From Streptomyces sp. MUM 203J (GTDB lineage Bacteria; Actinomycetota; Actinomycetes; Streptomycetales; Streptomycetaceae), in NCBI RefSeq assembly GCF_022414595.1, contig NZ_JADWYO010000023.1, positions 20,553 to 84,552 on the forward strand: DNA of 64,000 nt. The letters run 5' to 3'. Under the pieces are notes generated by a model. It did no database searches and was not told the DNA's origin. It saw nothing but the letters and a program-made list of their open reading frames with translations. Below, piece by piece: positions 53,453-63,104 of this stretch (position 1 is its first letter; each line of letters begins with the position of its first letter). A program made the position numbers and the translations under genes.

Positions 53453-55330
53453 GTGCCTTCGGACCCCTACGGTCGCCGGGTGACGAGCAGCAGGCTGGAA
53501 CCCCCTACGCACACCACCGGCGCACACCGGGCACAGCGCCGTGCGCCCCGGAGCGGGGACCGGACGCTCGCGCAGAGCCCGCCGGCCCGGTACGAGCCCT
53601 ATCTCGACGGCCTGTTCACCTACTGCCTGTCCGTGCTCTGCGACCACGGTAAGGCGACCGCCGTCCTCGGGGACACGCTCGCCGTCGCGGAGCGCCAGAA
53701 CCACCGCTGCCCCGCCGACGACTCCGGGCGCAGGGCGTGGCTGTACGCCCTCGCGCGCTGGGCCTGTCTACGGGAGCTGGCGGAGCAGCGGCGGCGACGG
53801 CAGGGCGCGCACGCGGTCCGCCAGGCCGCCGCCACGCAGCGCACCACCCGGCAGCCCCACCAGGGCGGCGACGGCTCGTCTCCCGAGGGGAGCGACGAGC
53901 ACCGCCGGGAGCTGGCCCGGCTCGCCTGGCCGGAGGCCGCCGGCACCACTCCCGAGCAGCGCGAGGCCCTGGAGCTGGCAGTACGCCACCAGCTGGGCGC
54001 CCCCGAGGTGGCCGCCGTGCTCGGCATGGCCCCGCAGGCCGCCCGCGAGCTGCTGTCCGCCGCCGCCTGCGAGGTGGAACGCACCCGCGCCGCGCTCGCG
54101 GTCGTCGACACCGGCTCCTGCCCGGCGGTGGCCCGCCTCGCGGGCGATCGCCGGATGCTGCTGTCGGCGGCGCTGCGCCGCGAGCTGGTCCGGCACGTCG
54201 ACGACTGCCCCCTGTGCCGCCGGATCGCGGAGCGCGCCGAGGCCGCCGGGCCCTGGCCGGGGGCCACGGTCACCCCGGACACGCTGCCGCTGGTGGAGGC
54301 GCCGCGTTCGGAGGCGTACACGGCGATGGCGCACACGCCGCGCGCGCGGACCGGCGGTCCCCGCTTCGGGCGGGACGGCTTCCCGCTGGACCCGAAGGAC
54401 CACGCGGCCCGCCGCGACCGGATGCGGGCGCGGGCGGTGACCACCACGGTCGTCGCGACCGTCATCGCCGCGCCGGTCCTCGCCCTGTGGGCGGCCTACC
54501 GGAGCGACCAGGCGACCACCGCGCACGGCACCGACGACCCGTCGGTCAGCGCCGCCGACGAGAACGGCGCCCTGGCGGCGGGCCGCCCCGGCCGCCGTAC
54601 GTACGAGAACGCGGGCAACGCCCAGCCGGGCGGCGAGAACCCCCGTTTCCGCACCCCCAGCCAGGCACCGGACGTGACCGTGGAGGTGATCAGTCCCGGC
54701 GCCGCCACGGCCGCCACCGGCCCCGGCCGCGTCACCCTCGCCGCCCAGCCGTACGGGGACACCACGATGCTCACGCTCAGCGCGTCCGGCGGCGCTCCCG
54801 TCCACTGGTCCCTGTGGAGCGACGCGCCCTGGCTGTACGCGAGCAAGGCGTCCGGCACGCTGGAACCCGGGCAGACCGAGAAGGTGTACGTCTCCGTGAA
54901 CCAGGCCGGGCAGCCGCGCGGCGCCTGGAGCGCGCGGGTCGGGGTGAACCCCTCGGGCGCGGTCGTCAGCATCGAGGGCCAGGGCCCCAAGCGGCCGTCC
55001 GCACAGCGCCCGCCGGGCCGGACCGCGAAGCCGGACCCGAGGCCCTCGGCCCCGTCCGGCCCGCCGGGCCAGGGCGACGACCGTCCGACCCGGCCTCCGG
55101 CGTCGTCCCCGCCGCCGTCCTCGAAGCCCTCCGACCCGAGCCCCGCCCCGGACCCGGACCCGGACCCGGAGCCGAGTACGGATCCGACGCCGCCGCCCGC
55201 CACCGAGCCGCCCGCCACCAGCGCACCCCCGCCGGCCGGCGGTCCTCCGCCCGCCTCGTCGCCCCCGGCGTCCGGCGACCACGGCGAGGACCCCGGAAGC
55301 GGGGGCTCGCCGTCGCCGGAGGACGACTGA
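53453..55330 (+). CDS. Sigma-factor-like / zinc anti-sigma-like / BACON-domain membrane protein
   Basis: A 625-residue composite. Residues about 45-110 resemble sigma-70 region 2 (YEPYLDGLFTYCLSVLCDH...WLYALARWACLREL), about 155-225 resemble region 4 (TTPEQREALELAVRHQLGAPEVAAVLGMAPQAARELL). A zinc anti-sigma signature follows, H248-x3-C252-x2-C255, then a transmembrane segment (about 328-346) and an external BACON domain (about 410-510) with a Pro/Ser-rich end. GTG 53453 has GGAGG upstream; GTG 53480 is an alternative. Divergent from radA. Domain calls are from pattern, function is unknown. Confidence 0.8.
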   Translation: MPSDPYGRRVTSSRLEPPTHTTGAHRAQRRAPRSGDRTLAQSPPARYEPYLDGLFTYCLSVLCDHGKATAVLGDTLAVAERQNHRCPADDSGRRAWLYALARWACLRELAEQRRRRQGAHAVRQAAATQRTTRQPHQGGDGSSPEGSDEHRRELARLAWPEAAGTTPEQREALELAVRHQLGAPEVAAVLGMAPQAARELLSAAACEVERTRAALAVVDTGSCPAVARLAGDRRMLLSAALRRELVRHVDDCPLCRRIAERAEAAGPWPGATVTPDTLPLVEAPRSEAYTAMAHTPRARTGGPRFGRDGFPLDPKDHAARRDRMRARAVTTTVVATVIAAPVLALWAAYRSDQATTAHGTDDPSVSAADENGALAAGRPGRRTYENAGNAQPGGENPRFRTPSQAPDVTVEVISPGAATAATGPGRVTLAAQPYGDTTMLTLSASGGAPVHWSLWSDAPWLYASKASGTLEPGQTEKVYVSVNQAGQPRGAWSARVGVNPSGAVVSIEGQGPKRPSAQRPPGRTAKPDPRPSAPSGPPGQGDDRPTRPPASSPPPSSKPSDPSPAPDPDPDPEPSTDPTPPPATEPPATSAPPPAGGPPPASSPPASGDHGEDPGSGGSPSPEDD

Positions 55331-55353
55331 GACGTTCTGCCCGACGCCCTGGA

Positions 55354-55385
55354 GCGGACCCGGTGCCTCAGGCCACCGGGTCCGC
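55354..55385. terminator. Shared terminator after the BACON gene, overlapping the next stop
   Basis: GCGGACCCGGTG pairs exactly with CACCGGGTCCGC around an 8-nt loop. The right-hand convergent gene ends inside the hairpin, so it can serve both transcripts. Confidence 0.75.
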
Positions 55386-56186
55386 CGGATGCGGGGCCAC
55401 CAGCGGCAGCTGCGAGGCCAGCCGCGCCTCGCACAGCTCCACGAGTACGTCGTACGCCGCCTTGCCCATCAGTTCCTTCAGCTCCGGGCGGTACGTCACG
55501 TACACCGGCTCCCCGGCGCCGTGTGCCGACGTGGCCGAGGTGCACCACCAGTGCAGGTCGTGTCCGCCCGCGCCCCAGCCCCGGCGGTCGTACTCGCCGA
55601 TGGACACCTGGAGGACCTTCGTGTCATCAGGCCGTTCGATCCAGTCGTACGTCCGGCGCACCGGAAGCTGCCAGCACACGTCGGGTTTCGTCTCCAGCGG
55701 CTCCCGGCCCTCCCGCAGCGCCAGGATGTGCAGCGCGCACCCGGAGCCGCCCTCGAAGCCGGGCCGGTTCTGGAAGATGCACGAACCCTGCCAGCGGCGG
55801 GTCTGCCGGTCGCCGTCCTCGTCGAGCTGCACCCAGCCCGTCTCCGTACCGACGTCGTGGAACTGCCACAGCTCCGGCGTGAGCCTCGCCACGTGTGAGG
55901 CGACCCGCTTCTCGTCGTCCTCGTCGGAGAAGTGAGCGCCCAGCGTGCAGCAGCCGTCGTCCGCCCGGCCCGCCTGGATGCCCTGGCAGCCGCTGCCGAA
56001 GACGCAGCTCCAGCGGGAGGTCAGCCAGGTCAGGTCGCAGCGGAAGACCTGGTCCTCGTCGGCCGGGTCGGGAAACTCCACCCACGCGCGCGGGAAGTCC
56101 AGCCCCTTCTCGTCGGGCACACGCTGCTTCTTGGCACTCTTGCCGGAACCGGCTTTGCCCGGCTTGGCGTCTTTCGTCTTTGGCAC
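55368..56186 (-). CDS. Conserved Cys-rich actinobacterial protein of unknown function
   Basis: A 272-residue soluble protein with a basic Lys/Gly-rich N-terminus and about ten cysteines, several clustered: FRCDLTWLTSRWSCVFGSGCQG, DDGCCTLGAHF, GSCIFQNRPGFEGGSGCALH and DVCWQLP. The layout recalls Cys-rich families that bind iron-sulfur or zinc (for example the DUF3109/YkgJ-like group); I am not sure of the family. No membrane segment. It is divergent from the Ppx/GppA gene, 50 bp apart. Confidence 0.75.
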   Translation of the reverse strand: MPKTKDAKPGKAGSGKSAKKQRVPDEKGLDFPRAWVEFPDPADEDQVFRCDLTWLTSRWSCVFGSGCQGIQAGRADDGCCTLGAHFSDEDDEKRVASHVARLTPELWQFHDVGTETGWVQLDEDGDRQTRRWQGSCIFQNRPGFEGGSGCALHILALREGREPLETKPDVCWQLPVRRTYDWIERPDDTKVLQVSIGEYDRRGWGAGGHDLHWWCTSATSAHGAGEPVYVTYRPELKELMGKAAYDVLVELCEARLASQLPLVAPHPADPVA

Positions 56187-56236
56187 ACCCCCAGCGTAGG
56201 CGCAGCGTCTCGGCCAGGGGCAGTAGCGTTCGGGGC

Positions 56237-57166
56237 ATGAGACTCGGAGTCCTCGACGTCGGTTCGAACACGGTGCACCTGCTGGTCATGGACGCGCACC
56301 CGGGCGCCCGCCCGCTGCCCGCCCACTCGCACAAGGCGGAGCTGCGCCTGGCCGAACTCCTCGACGCGCACGGCGCCGTCAGCGACGACGGCGTGGAGCG
56401 GCTCGTCACGATCATCGGGGACGCCCTGCACACCGCCGAGGAGAAGGGCTGCGAGGACGTCCTGCCGTTCGCGACCTCCGCGATCCGCGACGCCTCCAAC
56501 GCCGACGCCGTGCTCCAGCGGGTCAGGGAGGAGACCGGCATCGACCTCCAGGTCCTCTCCGGTGAGGAGGAGGCCCGGCTCACCTTCCTCGCCGCGCGCC
56601 GCTGGTTCGGCTGGTCGGCCGGCAGGCTGCTGCTCCTGGACATCGGAGGCGGCTCACTGGAGGTCGCGTACGGCATCGACGAGGAGCCCGACGCGGCGGT
56701 GTCCCTGCCGCTCGGCGCGGGGCGGCTCACCGCCGGCTGGCTGCCGGGCGACCCGCCGGACCCGGCCGACGTGAAGGCGCTGCGCCGCCATGTGCGGGCG
56801 GCCATAGCGCGGACGGTCGGGGAGTTCGCGCGGTTCGGGAAGCCCGACCACGTGGTGGCCACGTCCAAGACCTTCAAGCAGCTCGCCCGGATCGCCGGGG
56901 CGCCCGGGTCGGGTGAGGGGCTGTACGTCGAGCGGGTGCTGAGTCGTGCGTCACTTGAGGGATGGGTGCCGAAGCTGGCGTCCATGACGGCGGAGCAGCG
57001 CCGCGCACTGCCCGGCGTGTCGGTGGGCCGGGCCGGTCAGCTCCTGGCCGGGGCGCTGGTCGCGGAGGGGGCGATGGACCTGTTCGGGGTGGACGAGCTG
57101 GAGATCTGCCCGTGGGCGCTGCGGGAGGGCGTCATCCTGCGACGGCTGGACCACCTGCCCGAGTGA
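56237..57166 (+). CDS. Ppx/GppA-family phosphatase (exopolyphosphatase-like)
   Basis: Acts on polyphosphate or pppGpp. The ASKHA-fold phosphate loops are visible as LGVLDVGSNTVHLLV and LLLDIGGGSLEVAYG, with SGEEEARLTF between. At 309 residues it is the short actinobacterial Ppx2-like form without the C-terminal HD domain. ATG 56237. It is followed 26 bp later by the sugar isomerase gene. Which of the two substrates is used cannot be read from the sequence. Confidence 0.9.
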   Translation: MRLGVLDVGSNTVHLLVMDAHPGARPLPAHSHKAELRLAELLDAHGAVSDDGVERLVTIIGDALHTAEEKGCEDVLPFATSAIRDASNADAVLQRVREETGIDLQVLSGEEEARLTFLAARRWFGWSAGRLLLLDIGGGSLEVAYGIDEEPDAAVSLPLGAGRLTAGWLPGDPPDPADVKALRRHVRAAIARTVGEFARFGKPDHVVATSKTFKQLARIAGAPGSGEGLYVERVLSRASLEGWVPKLASMTAEQRRALPGVSVGRAGQLLAGALVAEGAMDLFGVDELEICPWALREGVILRRLDHLPE

Positions 57167-57192
57167 CGGGGCCAAACCGTACGCTGTCCCTC

Positions 57193-58044
57193 GTGGCAGA
57201 TCCGGCTGAACCGATCGAAGCGCCGTCCCGGGCGGCCCTCCCCGAGGTGCCCGAGGTGAAGGTCGCCCTGTCGACGGCCTCCGTCTACCCCGAGTCGACG
57301 GCGACCGCCTTCGAGGTGGCCGGCCGGCTCGGCTACGACGGCGTCGAGGTCATGGTGTGGACCGACCCGGTCAGCCAGGACCTGGAGGCGCTGCGCCGGC
57401 TCTCCGACTACCACCGGGTCCCGGTCCTCGCCGTCCACGCCCCCTGCCTGCTGATCACCCAGCGGGTCTGGTCCACCGACCCCTGGGTGAAGCTCCAGCG
57501 GGCCCGGTCGGCGGCCGAGAAGCTCGGCGCGTCCACCGTCGTCGTCCACCCCCCGTTCCGCTGGCAGCGCCAGTACGCGCGGGACTTCGTGACCGGCATC
57601 TGGCGGATGGCCGAGGAGACGGACGTACGGTTCGCCGTCGAGAACATGTACCCGTGGCGCTACCGCGACCGGGAGATGCTCGCGTACGCCCCCGAGTGGG
57701 ACGTCACCAAGGACGACTACCGCCACTACACGATCGACCTGTCCCACACCGCCACCGCCCGCACCGACGCGCTCGCGATGGCGTCCCGGATGGGCGGCCG
57801 GCTCGGGCACATCCACCTCGCGGACGGGCGGGGTTCCGGCAAGGACGAGCACCTGGTGCCGGGGCGCGGCACACAGCCCTGCGCGGAGCTGCTGGGGCAG
57901 CTGGCCCGTACCGGCTTCGACGGGCATGTCGTCATCGAGGTCAACACCCGGCGTGCCATGTCCGCCGCCGAACGCGAGGCCGACCTGGCGGAGGCCCTGG
58001 ACTTCACCCGCCGCCACCTGGCGGGGGCGGCGCGGATCCGATGA
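57193..58044 (+). CDS. Sugar phosphate isomerase/epimerase (AP endonuclease 2-like TIM barrel)
   Basis: A 283-residue xylose-isomerase-like TIM barrel with metal-site residues in VVVHPPFRWQ, FAVENMYPW, TIDLSHTA and GHIHLADGRG. The family includes hexulose isomerases and endonuclease IV; substrate unknown. GTG 57193 is chosen for fit to the Streptomyces N-terminus. A TetR gene overlaps its stop (ATGA), an arrangement seen across streptomycetes. Confidence 0.88.
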   Translation: MADPAEPIEAPSRAALPEVPEVKVALSTASVYPESTATAFEVAGRLGYDGVEVMVWTDPVSQDLEALRRLSDYHRVPVLAVHAPCLLITQRVWSTDPWVKLQRARSAAEKLGASTVVVHPPFRWQRQYARDFVTGIWRMAEETDVRFAVENMYPWRYRDREMLAYAPEWDVTKDDYRHYTIDLSHTATARTDALAMASRMGGRLGHIHLADGRGSGKDEHLVPGRGTQPCAELLGQLARTGFDGHVVIEVNTRRAMSAAEREADLAEALDFTRRHLAGAARIR

Positions 58045-58670
58045 CGGGCGGCACCTCCGGGGCGCCACGCGCGCGCAGGGGGCGCGGACGGCCGTCCGCC
58101 GCCGACCGCGCCGACGGGCCGGGCGCCCGCGAGCGGATCCTTGAGGCTGCCCGTACGGAGTTCGCGGAGCGCGGCTACGACAAGACGTCGGTACGGGGCA
58201 TCGCCAAGGCCGCCGGGGTGGACGCGGCGCTCGTGCACCACTACTTCGGCACCAAGGACGAGATGTTCGCGGCGGCCGTCGAGATGTCCTTCGAGCCCGC
58301 GATGGTGATCCCGGCCGTGCTCGGACAGGGCCCGGAGGGTGTCGGGGAACGGCTGGCCCGCTTCTTCCTGGGCGTGTGGGAGAACCCGGCGACCCGCGCG
58401 CCGCTGCTGGCGGTCGTACGGTCGGCGCTCACCCACGAGGCGGCCGCGAAGGTGCTGCGGGGCTTCGTGCTGCGGCGGCTCCTGGAGCGGGTGGCGGGGG
58501 AGCTGGCCGTGCCGGACCCGGAGTTCCGGGCGGAGCTGGCGGCCTCGCACATGATCGGGATCGCGATCATGCGGTACGTGATCCAGGTGGAGCCGCTGGC
58601 GACGGCGGACCCGGAGGAGATCGTGGCGATGGTGGCACCGACGCTCCAGCGCTATCTGGCGGAGGCGTGA
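58041..58670 (+). CDS. TetR-family transcriptional regulator
   Basis: A 209-residue regulator. The helix-turn-helix is ILEAARTEFAERGYDKTSVRGIAKAAGVDAALVHHYFGTKDEMF, preceded by a basic Arg/Gly-rich arm, and the ligand domain belongs to the TetR_C group with FLGVWENPATRAPLLAVVRSAL. It is translationally coupled to the isomerase. A GGACA-acc-TGTCC repeat 60 bp downstream, before ilvD, is one possible target. Confidence 0.93.
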   Translation: MTGGTSGAPRARRGRGRPSAADRADGPGARERILEAARTEFAERGYDKTSVRGIAKAAGVDAALVHHYFGTKDEMFAAAVEMSFEPAMVIPAVLGQGPEGVGERLARFFLGVWENPATRAPLLAVVRSALTHEAAAKVLRGFVLRRLLERVAGELAVPDPEFRAELAASHMIGIAIMRYVIQVEPLATADPEEIVAMVAPTLQRYLAEA

Positions 58671-58730
58671 GCCTGAGGTGCGCGCCGGGCCGGGGAATGA
58701 CCGGCAGGTGAGTCGGCTGTCCCGCTATCC

Positions 58731-58743
58731 GGACAACCTGTCC
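58731..58743. promoter_or_regulatory. Small inverted repeat upstream of ilvD
   Basis: GGACAACCTGTCC, a 5-3-5 dyad 64 bp before the ilvD start, with a related ACCTGTCT 32 bp further on. Possible operator or mRNA hairpin; weak on its own. Confidence 0.25.
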
Positions 58744-58806
58744 AGAACGTGGAGCGGCGGCGTACGCTCGTAGGAGCCAGACCTGTCTGATGAGGAGCGA
58801 GCGACG

Positions 58807-60660
58807 ATGCCCGAGCTGAGGTCCCGCACTGTCACCCACGGCCGCAACATGGCGGGCGCCCGCGCCCTTATGCGCGCCTCCGGTGTAGCGGGCGAGGACA
58901 TCGGCCGCAAGCCCGTCATCGCCGTGGCCAACTCCTTCACCGAGTTCGTGCCCGGTCACACCCACCTCCAGCCGGTCGGCCGGATCGTCAGCGAGGCCAT
59001 CAAGGCCGCCGGGGCGATCCCGCGCGAGTTCAACACGATCGCGGTCGACGACGGCATCGCCATGGGCCACGGAGGGATGCTCTACTCCCTCCCCTCCCGC
59101 GACCTGATCGCGGACAGCGTGGAGTACATGGTCGAGGCGCACTGCGCCGACGCACTGATCTGCATCTCCAACTGCGACAAGATCACGCCCGGCATGCTGA
59201 TGGCGGCACTGCGCCTCGACATCCCGACGGTCTTCGTCTCCGGCGGCCCCATGGAGTCGGGCCGCGCGACGCTCGTCGACGGCACCGTCCGCACGCTGGA
59301 CCTGGTGGACGCCATCAGCGACGCGGTGAACGACAAGGTGTCGGACGAGGACATCCTCCGTATCGAGGAGAACGCCTGTCCGACCTGCGGCTCCTGCTCC
59401 GGGATGTTCACCGCCAACTCGATGAACTGCCTCACGGAGGCCATCGGTCTGTCGCTGCCCGGCAACGGCTCGGTCCTGGCCACGCACACCGCGCGCAGGG
59501 CGCTGTACGAGAACGCGGGCCGCACGGTCGTCGAACTGACGAAGCGCTACTACGAGCAGGACGACGAGACGGTCCTGCCGCGCTCCATCGCCTCGTTCGC
59601 GGCGTTCGAGAACGCGATGGCGCTGGACATCGCGATGGGCGGCTCGACGAACACGATCCTGCACCTGCTGGCCGCCGCCCAGGAGGCGGGCGTTCCGTTC
59701 GGCCTGGAGGAGATCGACGCGGTGTCCCGCCGGGTCCCGTGCCTGGCGAAGGTCGCCCCGAACGTCGGCAAGGACCGCACGTACTACATGGAGGACGTGC
59801 ACCGCGCGGGAGGTATCCCGGCGCTGCTGGGCGAGCTGCACCGGGCGGGCCTGCTGAACGAGGACGTGTGGGCGGTGCACAGCCCGTCCCTCGCGGACTG
59901 GCTGAAGACCTGGGACGTGCGCGGCGGCTCCCCGTCGCCGGAGGCGCTGGAACTGTGGCACGCGGCGCCGGGCTGCAAGCGCTCGGCGGAGGCCTTCTCC
60001 CAGTCGGAGCGCTGGGAGGCCCTCGACGAGGACGCGGAGGGCGGCTGTATCCGCTCGGCCGAGCACGCGTACTCCAAGGACGGCGGCCTCGCGGTCCTCA
60101 GGGGCAACCTGGCGGTCGACGGCTGCGTCGTGAAGACGGCGGGTGTCGACGAGTCCATCTGGACCTTCGAGGGCCCGGCGGTCGTCTGCGAGTCGCAGGA
60201 TGAGGCCGTCGAGAAGATCCTCAACAAGCAGGTCACGCACGGAGACGTGGTCGTCATCCGCTACGAGGGCCCCAAGGGCGGCCCCGGCATGCAGGAGATG
60301 CTCTACCCGACGTCCTTCCTGAAGGGCCGGGGCCTCGGCAAGACCTGTGCGCTCATCACCGACGGCCGCTTCTCGGGCGGCACGTCCGGCCTGTCGATCG
60401 GCCACGCCTCACCGGAGGCGGCGAGCGGCGGAACCATCGCCCTGGTCGAGGACGGCGACCGCATCCGCATCGACATCCCGAACCGCACCATCGAGCTGCT
60501 CGTCGACGAGCCCACCCTGGCCACGCGGCGCGAGGCCCTGAACGGCCGCTACGCCCCCGAGTCCCGCGACCGCAAGGTCTCGGCGGCCCTGCGCGCGTAC
60601 GCGGCGATGGCGACCAGCGCGGACCGGGGCGCGGTGCGGGACGTGACCCTCCTCCCGTAA
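58807..60660 (+). CDS. ilvD: Dihydroxy-acid dehydratase
   Basis: Iron-sulfur enzyme of branched-chain amino acid and pantothenate-precursor synthesis; it makes 2-ketoisovalerate, which also feeds pantoate for the panC operon in this window. Cluster cysteines are in ISNCDKITPGM and CPTCGSCSGMFTANSMN, and the C-terminal barrel has ITDGRFSGGTSGLSIGHASPEA with the conserved serine. 617 residues, complete. ATG start after GAGGAGCGAG. Confidence 0.97.
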   Translation: MPELRSRTVTHGRNMAGARALMRASGVAGEDIGRKPVIAVANSFTEFVPGHTHLQPVGRIVSEAIKAAGAIPREFNTIAVDDGIAMGHGGMLYSLPSRDLIADSVEYMVEAHCADALICISNCDKITPGMLMAALRLDIPTVFVSGGPMESGRATLVDGTVRTLDLVDAISDAVNDKVSDEDILRIEENACPTCGSCSGMFTANSMNCLTEAIGLSLPGNGSVLATHTARRALYENAGRTVVELTKRYYEQDDETVLPRSIASFAAFENAMALDIAMGGSTNTILHLLAAAQEAGVPFGLEEIDAVSRRVPCLAKVAPNVGKDRTYYMEDVHRAGGIPALLGELHRAGLLNEDVWAVHSPSLADWLKTWDVRGGSPSPEALELWHAAPGCKRSAEAFSQSERWEALDEDAEGGCIRSAEHAYSKDGGLAVLRGNLAVDGCVVKTAGVDESIWTFEGPAVVCESQDEAVEKILNKQVTHGDVVVIRYEGPKGGPGMQEMLYPTSFLKGRGLGKTCALITDGRFSGGTSGLSIGHASPEAASGGTIALVEDGDRIRIDIPNRTIELLVDEPTLATRREALNGRYAPESRDRKVSAALRAYAAMATSADRGAVRDVTLLP

Positions 60661-60826
60661 CGCGGCACCGCGCCGCCCGGGGGTACGCCCTCGGGGCATG
60701 TCCGAGGACGGGTTCCCCCGGGCTCCGCGAGCAAGGGGGCACCCCCAAGGCGGGAGGCGGGAGGCCGACGGCGGAGCCGCGCACCGGTACCGAGGGAAGG
60801 GGCCGGGGCAGCGGCGGAGCACGGCC

Positions 60827-62971
60827 CTACCAGCCCGCGGGCTCCGTCCCGCTCACCCCGCGCACCGACCCGTCCGGCGCCGCCGCGAACACCCGGTCCC
60901 CCGCGACCACCGGGGCCGGCAGCATCGCCGCCACACCCCCGGCCCCCATCCGCGCGGCGCTCTGCCCCGCGGGAGTCCCCGCGCCCGCGTCCACCGCGAG
61001 CAACCGCCCGTCCCCCGCCGACAGCAGTACGAACCCACCTGCCGCCACCGGCCGGGACACGCGTGCCGCACCCGTCTCGAACCGCCACAGCTCCCTCTCA
61101 CCCGGGCCCACATCGACGGCCGCGAGCGATCCACCGGTCCCCACGACGTACACGGTCTCCCCGTCCACCGTCGCCTGGGCCTGGTCCGCGGGCGCGGACA
61201 GCGGAACCCGCCGCACACTCCGGCCGCCGGTGCCGAGCCGCACCACCGCGTCGACGAACTGCTCCCGGTCGGCCGACAGCAGCACCAGCCCCTCACCCCC
61301 GCCCGTCGTCTGCACGGGCGTCAGCGCCCCCCGTACCCGATGGGCCCACCGCACCGTCCCGTCCCCCGGGTCCACCGCGCTGACCACCGTCGACGCCCCG
61401 TCGGCCGCCACCGCCGCCGCGAACAGCAGCTCCCCGTCCCCGCCCGCCACCCACTGGGCCCCGCCGGCGACCGGCCGCCCACTCCACCGCTCGGCACCGT
61501 CCGTCCCGTCCAGCGCCCGCGCCCGCCCGTCGGCCCCCACCACGAGCACACCGCCGTCCACGGGCACGACCTGCGCGTACGAGGCGAGGTCCACGCCCCA
61601 CCGGACGTCACCGCTCCCGGGGTCGAGTGCCTCCAGCCGGGCGGCGTCGAGCGCGGTGACCCCGGGGCTCACGACGAACACCACCCCGCCGGCCACGAAC
61701 AGCTCAGCGCTCTCCGTGGCTCCGGCAGCCCCCTGGGCCCCACCCGGCACGGCCCACTGCCGCGCCCCGTCCACCTGACGCAGCCGCGCGGCCTTCACCC
61801 CCGGGGCCGCGCAGTAGAGCGCCTCCTCCCCGCCCGCCACGCACACCGGCGGCCGGCCTCCGGCAGCGCTCGCGCCCTCCAGCCGGACCTCCCACGGGGC
61901 GAACGGCTCCGCCTCCGCCGCAGGCCCCGCCGAGCGCCCCGCGCCCGGCCCCGGCGCCGTCCCGCCCACCGCCACGACACCCCCCGCGACGCCCAGCGCC
62001 AGCGCGACAGCACCCGCGACCCGCATGTGCCGCACCCACCACCGCACCGGCGCGCGCCGCCCTTCCCGCACCGGCTTCCCCACCGCCGTGGTCACCGCCC
62101 GCCGCTGCTCCGGCACCCGCGCCGCGCCGCCCTCCAGCCGCAGAGCCGTCATCAGCTCCTCCGGCGTCGGCCGCTCCCCGGGCTCCTTCGCCAGGCACCG
62201 CCGGAGCAGTGGAACCAGCTCCTCCGGGACCCCCGCCAGATCCGGCTCGCTGTGCACCACCTGGTACGCCACGATGTACGGGCTGTTCGAGTCGAACGGT
62301 CCCCGCCCGGTCGCCGCGTGCACCAGCACCGCACCCATGGCGAACACGTCGGCGGCGGGCCCGACCTCCCGGGGCCGCTGGAACTGCTCCGGCGCCATGA
62401 AGGGCGGTGAGCCGATCAGCTTCCCGGTCTCCGTCCGCACATCGCTGTCGGTGGGCCGCGAGATGCCGAAGTCGATGACGCGCGGTCCGTCGGCCGCCAG
62501 CAGGACGTTGCTCGGCTTGAGATCGCGGTGGACGACGCCCGCCCGGTGGATGTCCCGCAGCGCCTCCGCCAGCCCCGCGCCCAGCCTGCGCAGCTCGACG
62601 CCGTCCAAGGGCCCGTTCCGCTTCACCCGTTCAGACAGGGTCGGCCCGTCGATGAACAGCGTCGCCATCCAGGGCCGCAGGTCTTCCGGAGCGGCGTCCA
62701 CGACCGGCGCGGTGAAAGCCCCGCTGACCCGCCTCGCGGCGCTGACCTCCTGCCGGAAACGGGCCCTGAACTCGGGTTCCGCCGCGTGCTCGCGGTGCAC
62801 GACCTTCACGGCGAGGCGCAGCCCGGAGTCCGAGGCCGCCAGCCGTACGACTCCCATGCCACCGGACCCGAGGACCTCACCGAGCCGGTACCGCCCGGCG
62901 TACTCGGGTTCCGGCCGTTCTTCCGGATGTTCCGCTTCCGGTACGGGCCCGGTGCTGCGCAGCGGCGGCAT
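60827..62971 (-). CDS. Ser/Thr protein kinase with external PQQ-like beta-propeller
   Basis: A 714-residue transmembrane kinase. The kinase domain shows the Gly loop GSGGMGVVRLA, catalytic VHRDLKPSNVLL and VIDFGISRP. A transmembrane segment (AGAVALALGVAGGVVAVGG) separates it from about 370 residues of repeated blades such as DPGSGDVRWGVDLA, DGTDGAERWSG and DPGDGTVRWAHRV, typical of PQQ/WD-like sensors. The external propeller probably senses a ligand. Convergent with ilvD; 166 bp without a gene separate them. Confidence 0.93.
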   Translation of the reverse strand: MPPLRSTGPVPEAEHPEERPEPEYAGRYRLGEVLGSGGMGVVRLAASDSGLRLAVKVVHREHAAEPEFRARFRQEVSAARRVSGAFTAPVVDAAPEDLRPWMATLFIDGPTLSERVKRNGPLDGVELRRLGAGLAEALRDIHRAGVVHRDLKPSNVLLAADGPRVIDFGISRPTDSDVRTETGKLIGSPPFMAPEQFQRPREVGPAADVFAMGAVLVHAATGRGPFDSNSPYIVAYQVVHSEPDLAGVPEELVPLLRRCLAKEPGERPTPEELMTALRLEGGAARVPEQRRAVTTAVGKPVREGRRAPVRWWVRHMRVAGAVALALGVAGGVVAVGGTAPGPGAGRSAGPAAEAEPFAPWEVRLEGASAAGGRPPVCVAGGEEALYCAAPGVKAARLRQVDGARQWAVPGGAQGAAGATESAELFVAGGVVFVVSPGVTALDAARLEALDPGSGDVRWGVDLASYAQVVPVDGGVLVVGADGRARALDGTDGAERWSGRPVAGGAQWVAGGDGELLFAAAVAADGASTVVSAVDPGDGTVRWAHRVRGALTPVQTTGGGEGLVLLSADREQFVDAVVRLGTGGRSVRRVPLSAPADQAQATVDGETVYVVGTGGSLAAVDVGPGERELWRFETGAARVSRPVAAGGFVLLSAGDGRLLAVDAGAGTPAGQSAARMGAGGVAAMLPAPVVAGDRVFAAAPDGSVRGVSGTEPAGW

Positions 62972-63104
62972 CGTCCACCCCCGTAAATGCTCCCGCGACG
63001 CACGGAGCCTAGTCGATGATGCGTGCGACGCCGGTATGGCTTGTTAGCCTCCGTGCATCGTGGCGCCCGCAGGGGGTGGGCGCCTCACCAGGGGGAGGTC
63101 GGCC

